Below, one piece after another: positions 10,729-20,796 of a DNA stretch of 64,000 bases (positions are counted from its first letter, which is position 1; every line of letters starts with the position of its first letter). The position numbers were made by a program, and so were the translations under genes. The notes beneath the pieces were generated by a model that did no database searches, had not been told where the DNA came from, and saw only the letters and a list, made by a program, of their open reading frames with translations. This stretch comes from Bacteroidota bacterium (GTDB lineage Bacteria > Bacteroidota > Bacteroidia > AKYH767-A > OLB10): the NCBI GenBank assembly GCA_016714005.1, contig JADJOA010000003.1, positions 186,001 through 250,000 of the forward strand. The letters run 5' to 3'.

Positions 10729-11232
10729 ATGTCCAAATTTATCTTACTACTTTATGCTTTATGCTTTGTACTCTTTTCCTCTTGCAAATATTCATTCACA
10801 GGAGCTTCCATCCCCACCGATGTAAAAACCTTTTCGGTGCAATATTTTCCTAATCGCTCATCATTAGTAAATCCGGCATTAAGCCAGCAGTTTACTGAAA
10901 AGCTGAAAGAAAAATTTTTGTCGTCAACAAGCCTTACACCCACAAAAACAAATGGCGATTTGGCTTTTGAAGGTTACATTAGTGATTATGTGGTGCAGCC
11001 CACTGCCATACAAAGCGGCATTGACCAGGCTGCGCTCAACAGGCTTACCATTACGGTTTCAGTTAAGTTTACCAACAGCAAAGACGAAAAACAAAATTTT
11101 GAAACCTCTTTTAGTAGCTTTGCGGACTTTGATAGCCGTAAAACTTTGACGCAGGTTGAATCATCGTTAACTGATGAAATAACAAAACGCATAGTTGACG
11201 ATATTTTTAACAAAGCAGTAATTAACTGGTAA
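10729..11232 (+). CDS. lptE: LptE-like LPS assembly lipoprotein
   Basis: Outer-membrane lipoprotein expected to plug LptD during lipopolysaccharide export. The ATG at 10729 gives a signal MSKFILLLYALCFVLFSSCK with lipobox FSSC; longer in-frame starts overlap the preceding gene and spoil the signal. The mature part opens YSFTGASIPTDVKTFSVQYF and ends TQVESSLTDEITKRIVDDIFNKAVINW, the pattern of the Bacteroidota LptE family (about 165 residues). The downstream gene starts four bases after the stop, so the two are probably co-transcribed. Confidence 0.87.
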   Translation: MSKFILLLYALCFVLFSSCKYSFTGASIPTDVKTFSVQYFPNRSSLVNPALSQQFTEKLKEKFLSSTSLTPTKTNGDLAFEGYISDYVVQPTAIQSGIDQAALNRLTITVSVKFTNSKDEKQNFETSFSSFADFDSRKTLTQVESSLTDEITKRIVDDIFNKAVINW

Positions 11233-11235
11233 TAC

Positions 11236-12541
11236 ATGACAAGGGAACAATTTTACCAACTTTTGCAAAACCCATCGGGCATCAGTTACCAGCACATTGA
11301 ACAATTAAAAGATGTGCTGGAGCAGTTTCCTTATTTTCAAACTGCAAGAATGATTTATACTAAAGGCTTACACGATAATGAAAGCTTTTTGTATAGTGAG
11401 GAATTGAAAAAAACAGCCATATATGCGGGCGACCGCAGTGTGTTGCATCAATTAATAAATGGTACTACAGCAGCAACAAGCACCGATACCTTAAGCATTA
11501 CCACACAAAACAATGTTTCTTCCGAAACTGTGACTCCTGCAATGATATCGGTTGATGAAAATATTTTTGAAAGCAGTTTAGATAATACAGTTGAGGAAAC
11601 TATTTTGTTTAATGATGCCGCAGTGTTGAGGGAAGAAGTTGGTGTGGACAATAAACAAGAAATAGCATCAGTTGCAGAAGAAGAAACAGAGACCCTTGCA
11701 AATGTTGAAAGTGCCTTTAATGAATTGAATATTGAAACTGATGAACCTGTTGCAGAAATTATTGCTGAACCTGCTGCATTAACTGCTGCACAAATTTTAG
11801 AATTGAGGTTAAGTGAAATAAACAGTGTACCTAAAGATGAGTTGGAAGAAACCATACAACAGGAAATTATTGCACAAAACTTTTTGGGTGTTGATGAAAA
11901 GACAGAAGACTTATCATTCATTTACCAATCAGAAGAAATAAAAAATTTCGCTTGCCGAGGAAGAACCACAAGAGGAAGTGCAGGAAGAAATTACAAAAGA
12001 TAAAACTGTTGAACGTTTTACCGAGCCAACTCCTCCACAACCCCAAACATCAACCAACTATTCGTTTACAGATTGGCTGCATCAACTTAAACCATTAAGC
12101 GCTGTACCCACAAGCTCCACTGTTGAAACCAACAAAGCTGCCGTGATTGAATCTGCTGTAACATCCTCCATAGAAAAAAAAACTTCAATAACTTCCTCCT
12201 TTAACCCTATAACTGAGTCCCAACTCAAAACTCAAAACTCCGAACTCAAAACTCCGAACCTCCCCCCTGCCCCATTTGCACAAGCCGACCTTATAGACCG
12301 TTTTATACAAACCGACCCACGCATTGAAGCCAACAAAACCAAGTTTTACTCACCGGTAAACATGGCTAAGAGCAGCATTGCCGATGCAGGCGAAATTGTA
12401 TCTGAAACTTTAGCCAATATTTATGCACAGCAGGGCAATTACCACAAGGCAATTAATGCTTTTGAAAAATTAAGTTTGAAATATCCCGAAAAAAGTCATT
12501 TATTCGCAGCCCGAATTAAGGAAATGAAGAGCAGAGATTAG
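11236..12541 (+). CDS. Conserved hypothetical protein of the lptE-secG locus (TPR-like C-terminus)
   Basis: Function unknown. The N-terminus (MTREQFYQLLQNPSGISYQH... LKDVLEQFPYFQTARMIYTKGLHDNESFLY) is a compact helical domain. About 200 residues of acidic, Glu/Thr-rich low-complexity linker follow. The C-terminus (SETLANIYAQQGNYHKAINAFEKLSLKYPEKSHLFAARI) looks like one tetratricopeptide repeat. A frame shift near 11975, at the end of the acidic segment, joins the two halves. It follows lptE by three bases and precedes secG, an arrangement common in Bacteroidota. Confidence 0.75.
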
Positions 12542-12568
12542 TACAAAGTATTAAGTACCATGTACCAA
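12540..12568. repeat. Short dispersed repeat, copy B
   Basis: Matches the element at 7248-7276 (AGTACAAAGTATTAAGTA ... GTACCAAG). It occupies the gap between the preceding stop codon and secG. Confidence 0.5.
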
Positions 12569-12617
12569 GAAGCCCCGATTCATAATTAATAATTTATCAT
12601 TCATAATTACTTAAAAA

Positions 12618-12983
12618 ATGTACACAACAATTGTAGTTCTTATTATCATAGTTTGCCTTTTGCTGGCATTGGCAGTATTGGTTCAAAATGCCAAAGGTGG
12701 CGGGTTGGCTGCAGGTTTTGGTTCATCTCAACAGGTGATGGGCGTTAGAAAAACAACCGATTTTATAGAGAAATTTACCTGGGGCATGGCTGGTGGGTTA
12801 ATGGTGCTTGCACTTGCCGCTAACTTTATGTTGCCAAAGAGCGATGCTACGGGCACCGTACGCGAGTCTTCTATTCAACAACAAATAGATAATGCTACTT
12901 TGCCAACTTCTCCTCAAGCAGCACCATTGCCTGGAGCACAGCAGCAACAGCCGGCTACTCAGCCCGCAACTCCTGCCAAGTAA
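12618..12983 (+). CDS. secG: Preprotein translocase subunit SecG
   Basis: Small accessory subunit of the SecYEG channel. Two hydrophobic segments (about residues 3-21 and 56-75) flank the conserved loop LVQNAKGGGLAAGFGSS, which is diagnostic. The C-terminal tail is Pro/Gln-rich (QQQQPATQPATPAK), as in other Bacteroidota. 121 residues, intact, followed by a clear terminator. Confidence 0.92.
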   Translation: MYTTIVVLIIIVCLLLALAVLVQNAKGGGLAAGFGSSQQVMGVRKTTDFIEKFTWGMAGGLMVLALAANFMLPKSDATGTVRESSIQQQIDNATLPTSPQAAPLPGAQQQQPATQPATPAK

Positions 12984-13010
12984 GACTGACATTTAGCTGA
13001 AAAATTTTCC

Positions 13011-13052
13011 ATTCCGGTGTCAAATTTTCAATCTCTGACACCGGAATTTTTA
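13011..13052 (+). terminator. Rho-independent terminator after secG
   Basis: Perfect 12-bp stem (ATTCCGGTGTCA at 13011-13022 pairing with 13036-13047), 13-base loop, then a T-run. It separates the secG transcript from groES-groEL. Confidence 0.8.
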
Positions 13053-13219
13053 TTTATCAATACCCAAAACCGAAAAAATGTCAGAAAAAGTTGGATGGCA
13101 TAATTGATGACATGCAGGTTTGGAGTTGTTATTCCGGACTAAATAGCTTGCCGGTGTAAAAAATTTTAATTCTGAATTATTAACTAATTACATTTAACAT
13201 AAACAATAAAATAAACATC

Positions 13220-13497
13220 ATGAGTAAAGTAAATTTAACCCCATTAGCTGACAGAGTTATCGTAGAGGTAGCCGCAGCAGAAGAAAAACAGCAAGCGGAA
13301 TTATTATTCCTGACACTGCTAAAGAAAAGCCAATGAAAGGCAAAATTGTAGCCGTAGGTAACGGTAAAAAAGATGAGCCAATGACTGTAAAAGTTGGCGA
13401 CAGCGTGCTTTACGGAAAGTATGCCGGTACTGAAATTACGGTTGAAGGCAAGGAGTATCTGATTATGCGTGAGTCAGACATTTTTGCAATTATTTAA
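13220..13497 (+). CDS. groES: Co-chaperonin GroES
   Basis: Caps the GroEL cavity. It reads MSKVNLTPLADRVIVEVAAAEEK, then a one-base loss near 13287 shifts the frame; the other frame continues SGIIIPDTAKEKPMKGKIVAVGNGK, SVLYGKYAGTEITVEGKEYLIMRESDIFAII. Length 92 residues, standard. The mobile-loop region (about residues 20-32) is where the frame breaks, which in an indispensable gene points to a sequence error. 62 bases upstream of groEL. No CIRCE inverted repeat is visible upstream. Confidence 0.93.
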
Positions 13498-13559
13498 AAC
13501 ATCAATTAACCAGAAGAACAAATCATCAAATCAATTAAAAAACAAAAACTAAAAATAAA

Positions 13560-15086
13560 ATGGCTAAAGAAATAACATTTAACCTTGAAGCGCGCGACTC
13601 ACTAAAACGTGGAGTTGACGCATTGGCAAATGCCGTAAAAGTTACACTTGGTCCTAAAGGACGTAACGTAATTATTGACAAAAAATTTGGCTCACCTGCC
13701 ATCACTAAAGATGGTGTAACTGTGGCCAAAGAAATTGAATTGAAAAATTCGATTGAAAACATGGGCGCACAAATGCTTAAAGAAGTGGCAAGCAAAACTG
13801 CTGATGTTGCCGGTGACGGTACTACTACTGCTACCGTGCTTGCTCAGGCAATTGTAACTGCTGGTTTAAAAAATGTAGCTGCAGGTGCTAACCCAATGGA
13901 TTTAAAGCGTGGTATTGACAAAGCTGTTGAAGCTGTTGTAGGCTCACTTAAAAAAATGAGCAAAGAAGTTGGTGATGACAATAAAAAAATTGAACAGGTT
14001 GCCACTATCTCTGCCAACAACGACAGCGAAATTGGTAAACTGATTGCCCAAGCAATGGCTAAAGTGAAAAAAGAAGGTGTTATTACTGTTGAAGAAGCAA
14101 AAGGAACTGACACAACTGTTGAGGTTGTTGAAGGTATGCAGTTTGACCGTGGTTACATATCTCCTTACTTTGTTACCAATGCCGATAAAATGGAAGCGGT
14201 AATGGAGAACCCATACATTTTAATGTATGACAAAAGATTTCTAACATGAAAGAATTACTTCCAATATTGAGAAAGTAGTTCAAACAGGTAAGCCTCTTTT
14301 AATTATTGCCGAAGATATTGATGGCGAAGCGTTGGCTACTTTGGTGGTAAACAAAATACGTGGTTCTTTGAAAATTGCTGCTGTTAAATCTCCGGGTTTT
14401 GGCGACCGCAGAAAAGCAATGATGGAAGACATCTCTATACTTACTGCCGGTACTTTAATTGCCGAAGAGCAAGGTTTTAAATTAGAGAATGCCGATTTAT
14501 CTTACCTTGGTACTTGCGAAAAAATTACCATTGATAAAGATAACACTACCATTGTAGGTGGTGCAGGTAAAAGGCGGTACTTTACATTGGCGCTGCAACC
14601 GAAACAGAAATGAAAGAAAAGAAAGACCGTGTAGATGATGCATTGCATGCTACAAGGGCTGCTGTGGAAGAAGGTATTGTACCAGGTGGTGGTGTGGCAT
14701 ACATACGCGCTATTGCTGCTCTTGACAAATTAAAAGGCGATAACGATGACGAGACTACAGGCATGGCTATTATTAAGCGTGCTTTGGAAGAGCCATTGCG
14801 CCAGATTGTTGAGAACGCAGGTATTGAAGGCAGTATAGTTGTACAAAAAGTACGCGAAGGAAAAGATGATTTTGGTTACAACGCACGTACCGATAAGTAT
14901 GAGAACATGCACGCTGCCGGAGTTATTGACCCCACTAAGGTTACCCGTGTAGCTTTAGAGAACGCTGCTTCTATTGCCGGTATGTTGCTTACTACTGAGT
15001 GCGTACTTGCCGATATTAAAGAAGAAAAAGCCCCAATGGGTATGCCGGGTGGTATGCCAGGCGGTATGGGCGGAATGGATTATTAA
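13560..15086 (+). CDS. groEL: Chaperonin GroEL, with about 37 codons missing
   Basis: ATP-driven folding chamber. Hallmarks: AKEITFNLEARDSLKRGVDALANAVKVTLGPKGRNV, VAGDGTTTATVLAQ, DRGYISPYFVTNADKMEAVM, AAVKSPGFGDRRKAMMEDI, AAVEEGIVPGGGVAYIRA and a GGM-rich tail ending GGMDY. Frame shifts occur near 14245 and 14570. At the second, VGGAGK is followed directly by AVLYIGAATETEMKEKKDRVDDALHATRA, so the normal intervening segment (roughly residues 338-375, the stretch with the SDYDREKLQERLAKL-type helix) is absent. The span encodes about 508 residues against about 545 usual. A missing block there should disable the protein, so an assembly deletion is likely. Confidence 0.92.
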
Positions 15087-15136
15087 TAGTTGGGAGTGTT
15101 TAGTTCGGAGTAAGGAGCAAACATTTCTGCAAATAC

Positions 15137-15174
15137 AAAAACCCTCTGTTGGAATTTTCCGGCAGGGGGTTTTT
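15137..15174 (+). terminator. Rho-independent terminator after groEL
   Basis: AAAAACCCTCTG (15137-15148) pairs with 15163-15174 with one mismatch around a TTGGAATTTTCCGG loop region, and ends in a T-run. The second half recurs at 18770-18800. Confidence 0.7.
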
Positions 15175-15271
15175 GGTTTCCTGTCAGGTAAGTTGGGTAG
15201 AATTTGCGCATTGGCTCTCCTGACAGTTATACCGTACAAAAGCAAATAAAATTGTAAACTATTTTATAAGT

Positions 15272-16518
15272 TTACACTGGTGCAATTTGATGATCCCGCA
15301 CTTGTTCAGCACTGCTGACTTGGGGCTCGGATTGCGCCTTTCTTTTTTTGCTTTGTATGTTACTGATGGGAGCATCAGTATCTAATGCCTGATATCTTCT
15401 TTTTGTTTTTAGTTCTTCTTTTTTTATTGTCGGGCTGTTGTTTAATTTTTTTGTTTGATTGTTTTTATCTGTTGTTGCATTGTAGGGCTGTGTACTGGTG
15501 AGTACGCCCCATATCATACGCAGCATTTTGTGCATAATTACGCCAATTGCCTGTTTGTGATTTTTGCCTTTGCTGCGGTGGCGGTGGTAAATGTTCTTTA
15601 AATGTTCATCGTGCAGCACGCTGGTTTGTGCACATGTATAACAAGGCGCGCATGCCGGAGCGTCCTTTTTTGCTCATGCGGTAAGCAAATTGTTTATCGC
15701 CACTTTCTTTCATTACAGGATGCAAACCAAAGTATGATGCCAGGTGTGATGGTGTGGCAAAGCGATGGATGCTTTCAATCTCAATCATGATGGCTGCTGC
15801 ACTGTAAGATGCAATGCCCGGAATGGTGTCTATTAAATCTACTTCTGCTCCTTTGCAACTATCTGCCAGGTAATTTTTGTGTTCGTCTATCAACTCTTGT
15901 TTATCGGCAATTTGTTTTGCTAAGCTCTTTATTAAAAACTCCTGCACAGTGTTGTTGCGTGATGCTCCAATACCCATGCAGGCATTCCCTGTTTGCAATA
16001 GCGCATCAGTTCAGGAAAGGTGCTGTACAAAACCATTTTCATTTCGTTAATAAGCTGCGTGTTTTGCTTTTTGAGCAGTGCAATGTGTTTGCTCATGCTG
16101 CGGTAAGAACTGTAAATATTATCAGGCACATCATACTTTACTTTTTCTGCATGGCTGATTATGTACTGTGCAATATAACGCGAGCTGAGTGCATCGGTAA
16201 CGTTGCGTTCTAAAGAAGCGGCTACGTTGTTTTTTACTCCACTGGGGTTTAGTCGCGCTACCTTTATTGGTAATTCTTTTTCAAAACAATTAGCCAGTTA
16301 TACCAGTTGTTTTCAAAACCACCGGTGCTTTCTACTGCGCAGTACATGGTGCTGATGTTGTGTTGTAAAAGTAAATTGCTTTAACAGTTTTTTCAATGCA
16401 TCATGACCACCGCATGTATCATCTAACTGAAATACTTTTTCCAACTCTTGTTTTCTTTGTCAAGCAAGGTAAAGTCGGCATAGCCCTTGCTTACATCAAT
16501 TCCTAAATACGCTTCCAT
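15272..16518 (-). pseudogene. IS110-family DEDD transposase, copy 1, broken
   Basis: Reconstructs as MEAYLGIDVSKGYADFTLLD (RuvC-like DEDD N-terminus with the first Asp in GIDVSK) through to the transposase_20 domain LIDTIPGIASYSAAAIMIEIESIHRFATPSHLASYFGLHP and a basic tail. Relative to copy 2 it has lost about 123 bases after GMPAWVL, removing the coiled linker between the two domains, and carries several one-base shifts in A/T runs. It is unlikely to be active. Confidence 0.85.
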
Positions 16519-16721
16519 TATTTTTGTTTGATTAATGGGTTAATAAATAAAAAAGTCAAGCATCGTTAAACCTTATAATTTATGCGGCATCTTTGTGCCA
16601 GGTTATACCGCTAACTCTTCTTGACATGAGGAGGAAACTGTCAGACGGTGTCAGTGCACCAAGGTCACTTCCCTCTCATCGTGCCAAGTTACTTAACTTT
16701 GAAAAATCAAACATATAAGGT
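16519..16721 (-). ncRNA. Candidate bridge-RNA region of IS110 copy 1
   Basis: Non-coding end upstream of the transposase start. In characterised IS110-group elements the left end encodes a structured bridge RNA that specifies target and donor. This region is almost identical to 32351-32553 and contains self-complementary blocks around GGAGGAAACTGTCAGACGGTGTCAG. No folding was computed; the assignment rests on family knowledge and conservation. Confidence 0.35.
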
Positions 16722-16794
16722 ATAAGTTTTGCGCTACACCTGTCAAGAGTGCCCGTACACAACGCCACCCTGCTACCTGACAGGATAAAATATT

Positions 16795-18450
16795 TTATCT
16801 CTTTATTATTAATCGTGAATTATCGACCACTTTTAGCATATACATACCAGCAGGATATAAGTGCATATCTATCTTTTCTGACATGTTGCAATTAGGTTTT
16901 GTATATACACAACGACCTGCAATATTGTATAAATAAAGGCAGGATTTTTCTTTTAAAGCATTTGGGTAATAAATATTTATAACGTTATCCACCGGATTTG
17001 GCCATACCTGTAAAAGTGAACTGGCGTTATATTGCTTTATGCCGGTAAGAATACTATCAGTATTTATTTTAGCAATATAAATCTGGCTGCCTATGGAGTT
17101 TAACAGAAAATTTCCGAAACTTGTTGGAAAGCCACACTGTCCGGTAAGGTAAACATTGCCAAACGGGCCACATGTAACAGAGTTAATTTGTGCAGCAGAA
17201 TACAAACCTGCTGTGGTTGATCCCAGAGCCCATTCCCAATTACCTGTTGCCGAAAGTTCAGCGCAAAAGGATTGGTTGCTTCCTGTATCATAAAGCATAA
17301 TAGTACCAAACGAAACACTGTCACGAAAATATCCTGCAATTAAAACATTGCCATTATTCATTACAGAAATATCAATGCCTCTTATATCGCTTATACCTGT
17401 TGTTTTTAACCATTGAAGATTTCCGCTAAGGTCTGTTTTGGTAACATACATATCATCGTAATTGAAGCTGGCAATAGCGGTGTCTGTATCAAAAATTACT
17501 GTACCCTGAAACTTGCCTGTTAAATAAATATCGCCTGTAGCCTTATTTACATCCATTGCAAAAGCATAAGCGGTTTCAACGGTATTGCCATAATATTGCT
17601 TAGCCCACTGCCAGTTGCCATTGCTGTCGGCACCTGCAATAAAAACATCAACAAAGGTGTTATTATTGGTAATTATGTTACTCCCCAAATGTCATATTTC
17701 CCCTAAAGTGCCTGTCACGAATATTTGCCCATTATTGGTTACCTTCATTTGGGTAAGTTCTGCCATAGTGTTACAATTTAATTTCTGTGCAAAAATCCAG
17801 TTACCTGCTGCATCAATTTTGGCTATGTACCCATCAGTATATGTATTTGAATTACTTAACAAGTTAAAATGCCCGAAATTGCCAACCTGCATAAAGTTAC
17901 AGGCTATGTAAACATTGCCGGCAGCATCACAATCAATACTTACAGTATAACCATAAATGGAAGCAGGGATGGACTTTGCCCATATGTAATTGCCTACAGT
18001 ATCCATTTTCATAATAAACCCGCTGCCAAACTGGCTAAAAGGTTCAATAAGAGTATCGTTACCTACAATTAGCGAATCAGAAAAATTGCCCACTGCGTAA
18101 ATATTATCTTGTGCATCTATGCATATACTTCTTATTTGGGCCGATTTATTGGTGGCAACTCCAAGGCCATTGTTACGCACCCATTTATAGTTGCCCATTG
18201 TATCGAACTTGGCAATTAAATAATCGGCTATTCCATTATTGTTAACTGTTATGTTACCCAATGTGCTTGTGTTTGCCAATGTGCCTGCTGCGTACAAATA
18301 GCCTTTTGAATCATGTGCTATATCATAAAAAAAATTATAGTTGCTGAGGCTTATTTCGGGGTAAACCCATTGCCATGACTGTGCTTTACTATTTCGGCAT
18401 AGTGTAAAAAATAATAAAGTAAATAGAATTTTGAATGACACTGTTTTCAT
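16795..18450 (-). CDS. Secreted SBBP-type beta-propeller protein with T9SS sorting domain
   Basis: Start at 18450 (MKTVSFKILFTLLFFTLCRNSKAQ) gives a signal peptide ending KAQ. The body is a series of repeats of about 50 residues of the form DSKGYLYAAGTLANT / AQDNIYAVGNFSDSL / AAGNVYIACNFMQVG / ATGDIYLTGKFQGTV / NNGNVLIAGYFRDSV / PFGNVYLTGQCGF, the SBBP (seven-bladed beta-propeller) pattern. The last 80 residues are a T9SS type A sorting domain (LLQVWPNPVDNVINIYY ... YLYNIAGRCVY ... YPAGMYMLKVVDN). One frame shift near 17690 joins GTLGEI to MGSNIITN. Likely exported and surface-attached; ligand unknown. Confidence 0.85.
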
Positions 18451-18456
18451 AAGCAC

Positions 18457-18883
18457 CGAAAGTATTATACAAAAATTGAAATAAGAATACTTTATAAAAG
18501 TTTAAGCCAATAAAATATTGTAATTCAATGTAAATTTCTGTCGAATGGAGTTGGGGGTTGAAGATTTCGGATTTAAGATTGCATGTTTTTAAAACCAATT
18601 ACAGGTATAAGTTTTTCTGCTACAACAGTCAGGTGAGCTTAACATTACGCTTCCCCTCTGCCTTACAGAACAAAATATTATGGATTTGAGATTGCAGATT
18701 TTCAATACCACCAAGGCATGTTAAAGTAGTATGCAAAGCCCCCCCTTGGTGAAGTTTGGTGGGGACATTTGTTGGAATTTTCCGGCAGGGGTTTTGGTTT
18801 TTTCCCCGAGGCTTAGGAGCGGGAAGTAGCTTAGGCGCTGTGCGTTTATGCCTTTTGATAACTACTAACTATTGAAATACCCT
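18457..18883. repeat. Intergenic stretch with repeat fragments
   Basis: No gene is visible. 18606-18660 (GGTATAAGTTTTTCTGCTAC then CAGTCAGGTGAGCTT) resembles the sequence just outside IS110 copy 1 (16719-16790). 18770-18800 repeats the distal half of the groEL terminator (TGTTGGAATTTTCCGGCAGG), with a possible CCCCCC/GGGG hairpin at 18739-18765 just before it. These are intergenic repeats shared across the window. Confidence 0.5.
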
Positions 18884-20725
18884 TTACTGTACCACAAGTT
18901 TGGCAGCTTCCGTTTTGTTGTTACTGCAAACAATCCGTATATAATAAATGCCTTTATCAAGTTTTGAAAAACGGGCAGGTGAGGTTTTGTAATCTGAATT
19001 AAAAACAAGTTTACCCATTATGTCATAAACCAAAATGCTTTTTGAATCTTCGGGAAAAATATCCTGCAAATCTGTTTGGTTGTTTATGTTAAGTGTACTC
19101 CTCCAACTCTCGTTTGCAGTAATACAAGGCACTGATACCTGTATGCTGTTCGATATTTTATCACAAATGGCATCAAACGCCCTAACAGAATATAAACCGG
19201 TAGTTTTAGCAGCATAGCTATCTTGTGTTGCCGATGCTATGTTTATTCCGTTTTTCTTCCATTGATAACTTATGCCTGAAAAAAACGGAGTGGATAATAT
19301 TACCGAATCGCCCATGCAAAACCTGGTTGGGCCACCGGCAGTGACCGGTAAAGTGAGGTAGTTATTGATAGGGCTTACGGGTACCGTTATAATATTTGAA
19401 TAAGTGGGGCAACTGCCCGGTGCCTGCACCTTGCATTTAAAATCAAATGGTGAAGGATAATACAAAAGTGTAGCATTGGTAATGCCCGTTGTATAATTAC
19501 CTCTATACCACTCGTGGGTAAACCCGGCTGAATCATTTGCCACCAGCATAAACTGGTTGGGGTAACATGCAGGGAATGGGCTACCCGTTGTAATAACAGC
19601 AGTGGTGGGAGTACCGTTGGCTACCTGTATGGTATCTGAATTATAAACCCCGCAGGCATTGGTAACTTCAACAAAATAATTGCCTACACCCAGCGAGTTT
19701 ACTAAAGTTAAGTTATAATTAGTTGAACCCGTTAATGCAGAACCATTTTGGTACCATTGGTAAGTATTGCTAACAGCATTTGGAGAAATATAAAAACCGC
19801 CATTATAAAATCCTGTACAAAAAACGCTATCAAACGTAAGCGCATTTGTTAAAGAAGGTGTAAGTGCCGAAACGGTATCCATAACCAAATTATTGGAATA
19901 AACATATCCGCAAGTATCGGTAATGTAACAGCTATAAACACCGGCTTGGGTTGCATAGTAATTGGGGTTGGTGGCTCCCGTTATATTAGCACCATTTAAC
20001 ATCCATTGAAAGGATGTGCCACCTACCGGGTTTGTTCTAACCAGCTCTACACTATCGCCCACGCATATATAATTATTTGCTGCATTGGCTTTTATCACTG
20101 CTTGTATGTTGCATTGAGGATTGTAAAGTTTTACGTCATCTACACACCAGGAGCTTAACTCTGGGTCACTCCATCCAACGGGACCATTATAGTATAACCC
20201 AAATGAGATGGAGACAGCATTGTGACCCGCAACTAATGACGTAATATCTATTGTGTTGAGATAAGTGTTGGTAGATGGGCCCACTTGCGTAACTAAAACA
20301 CTGGTTCCTCCACCATACTCTACTTCTATTTTGGCTGTGCTTACTCCAGGAAATTCATTGATGTACTCTAACATAACCTGAGCTTGCCCTCTAACATCAA
20401 TTAAAGGAGAGACTAAAATAGCAGATGAAATACTTTCCTCACATGTATGCCAAAGTTTGGCAAACCCATCGACAGAACCCGGGTGGTTAAATGATTCTGT
20501 ATATAAATTTGGATTATTCCCGTAACTATAAGTAGTATCAGTTGAAACCTCCCAGTATCCACCAGGGCACAATATAGAACCAGAGTAATTTGCCCATTCA
20601 TAATCAGGAGCTCCATTTCCATTAATTTTTACTCTCGAAAAATCTTCGTTAAAGAACTGTGCGCTGCTAAAACTTACCATGTGTAACATAGCAACTGTTA
20701 AAACAAAGTAATGTAGTTTTTTCAT
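18884..20725 (-). CDS. Secreted Ig-like-domain protein with T9SS sorting domain
   Basis: 613 residues, intact. Signal peptide MKKLHYFVLTVAMLHMVSFSSAQ. The N-terminal 200 residues form a lectin/MAM-like jelly-roll region (FNEDFSRVKINGNGAPDYEW, later WSDPELSSWCVDDVKLYNPQC). About three Ig-like modules follow, marked by FQWMLNGANITGATNPNYYATQ-, YQWYQNGSALTGSTNYN- and YQWKKNGINIASATQ-type strands with paired cysteines. The type A sorting domain ends it (ILVYDIMGKLVFNSDYKTSPARFSKLDKGIYYIRIV). Probable surface adhesin or enzyme scaffold; no catalytic motif seen. Confidence 0.85.
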   Translation of the reverse strand: MKKLHYFVLTVAMLHMVSFSSAQFFNEDFSRVKINGNGAPDYEWANYSGSILCPGGYWEVSTDTTYSYGNNPNLYTESFNHPGSVDGFAKLWHTCEESISSAILVSPLIDVRGQAQVMLEYINEFPGVSTAKIEVEYGGGTSVLVTQVGPSTNTYLNTIDITSLVAGHNAVSISFGLYYNGPVGWSDPELSSWCVDDVKLYNPQCNIQAVIKANAANNYICVGDSVELVRTNPVGGTSFQWMLNGANITGATNPNYYATQAGVYSCYITDTCGYVYSNNLVMDTVSALTPSLTNALTFDSVFCTGFYNGGFYISPNAVSNTYQWYQNGSALTGSTNYNLTLVNSLGVGNYFVEVTNACGVYNSDTIQVANGTPTTAVITTGSPFPACYPNQFMLVANDSAGFTHEWYRGNYTTGITNATLLYYPSPFDFKCKVQAPGSCPTYSNIITVPVSPINNYLTLPVTAGGPTRFCMGDSVILSTPFFSGISYQWKKNGINIASATQDSYAAKTTGLYSVRAFDAICDKISNSIQVSVPCITANESWRSTLNINNQTDLQDIFPEDSKSILVYDIMGKLVFNSDYKTSPARFSKLDKGIYYIRIVCSNNKTEAAKLVVQ

Positions 20726-20796
20726 GGGTATTATTTTTATTAAAGTTCTATCAGCATTTTCTTTTCAATCCATTCGATAGTTACAGCGTAGGGAAT

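Larger units (their letters stand above)
15219..16721 (-). mobile_element. IS110-family insertion sequence, copy 1 (internally deleted)
   Basis: Bounded by comparison with the second copy at 30926-32553: identity begins at CCTGACAGTTATACC and ends at ACATATAAGGT. Length 1503 bp, about 125 bp shorter than copy 2 because of one internal deletion near 15963. No terminal inverted repeats are obvious, as expected for IS110-type DEDD elements. The transposase lies on the minus strand, with a non-coding end of about 203 bp (16519-16721). Confidence 0.85.

Noticed and set aside
11448..11921. Minus-strand Ser-rich ORF opposite the 11.2-kb gene
   Set aside because: Antisense shadow of the acidic repeat region.
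13053..13219. CIRCE/HrcA operator before groES
   Set aside because: No TTAGCACTC/GAGTGCTAA inverted repeat is present.
14955..15249. Overlapping ORFs at the groEL 3' end
   Set aside because: They overlap the GGM tail and the terminator and have no recognisable content.
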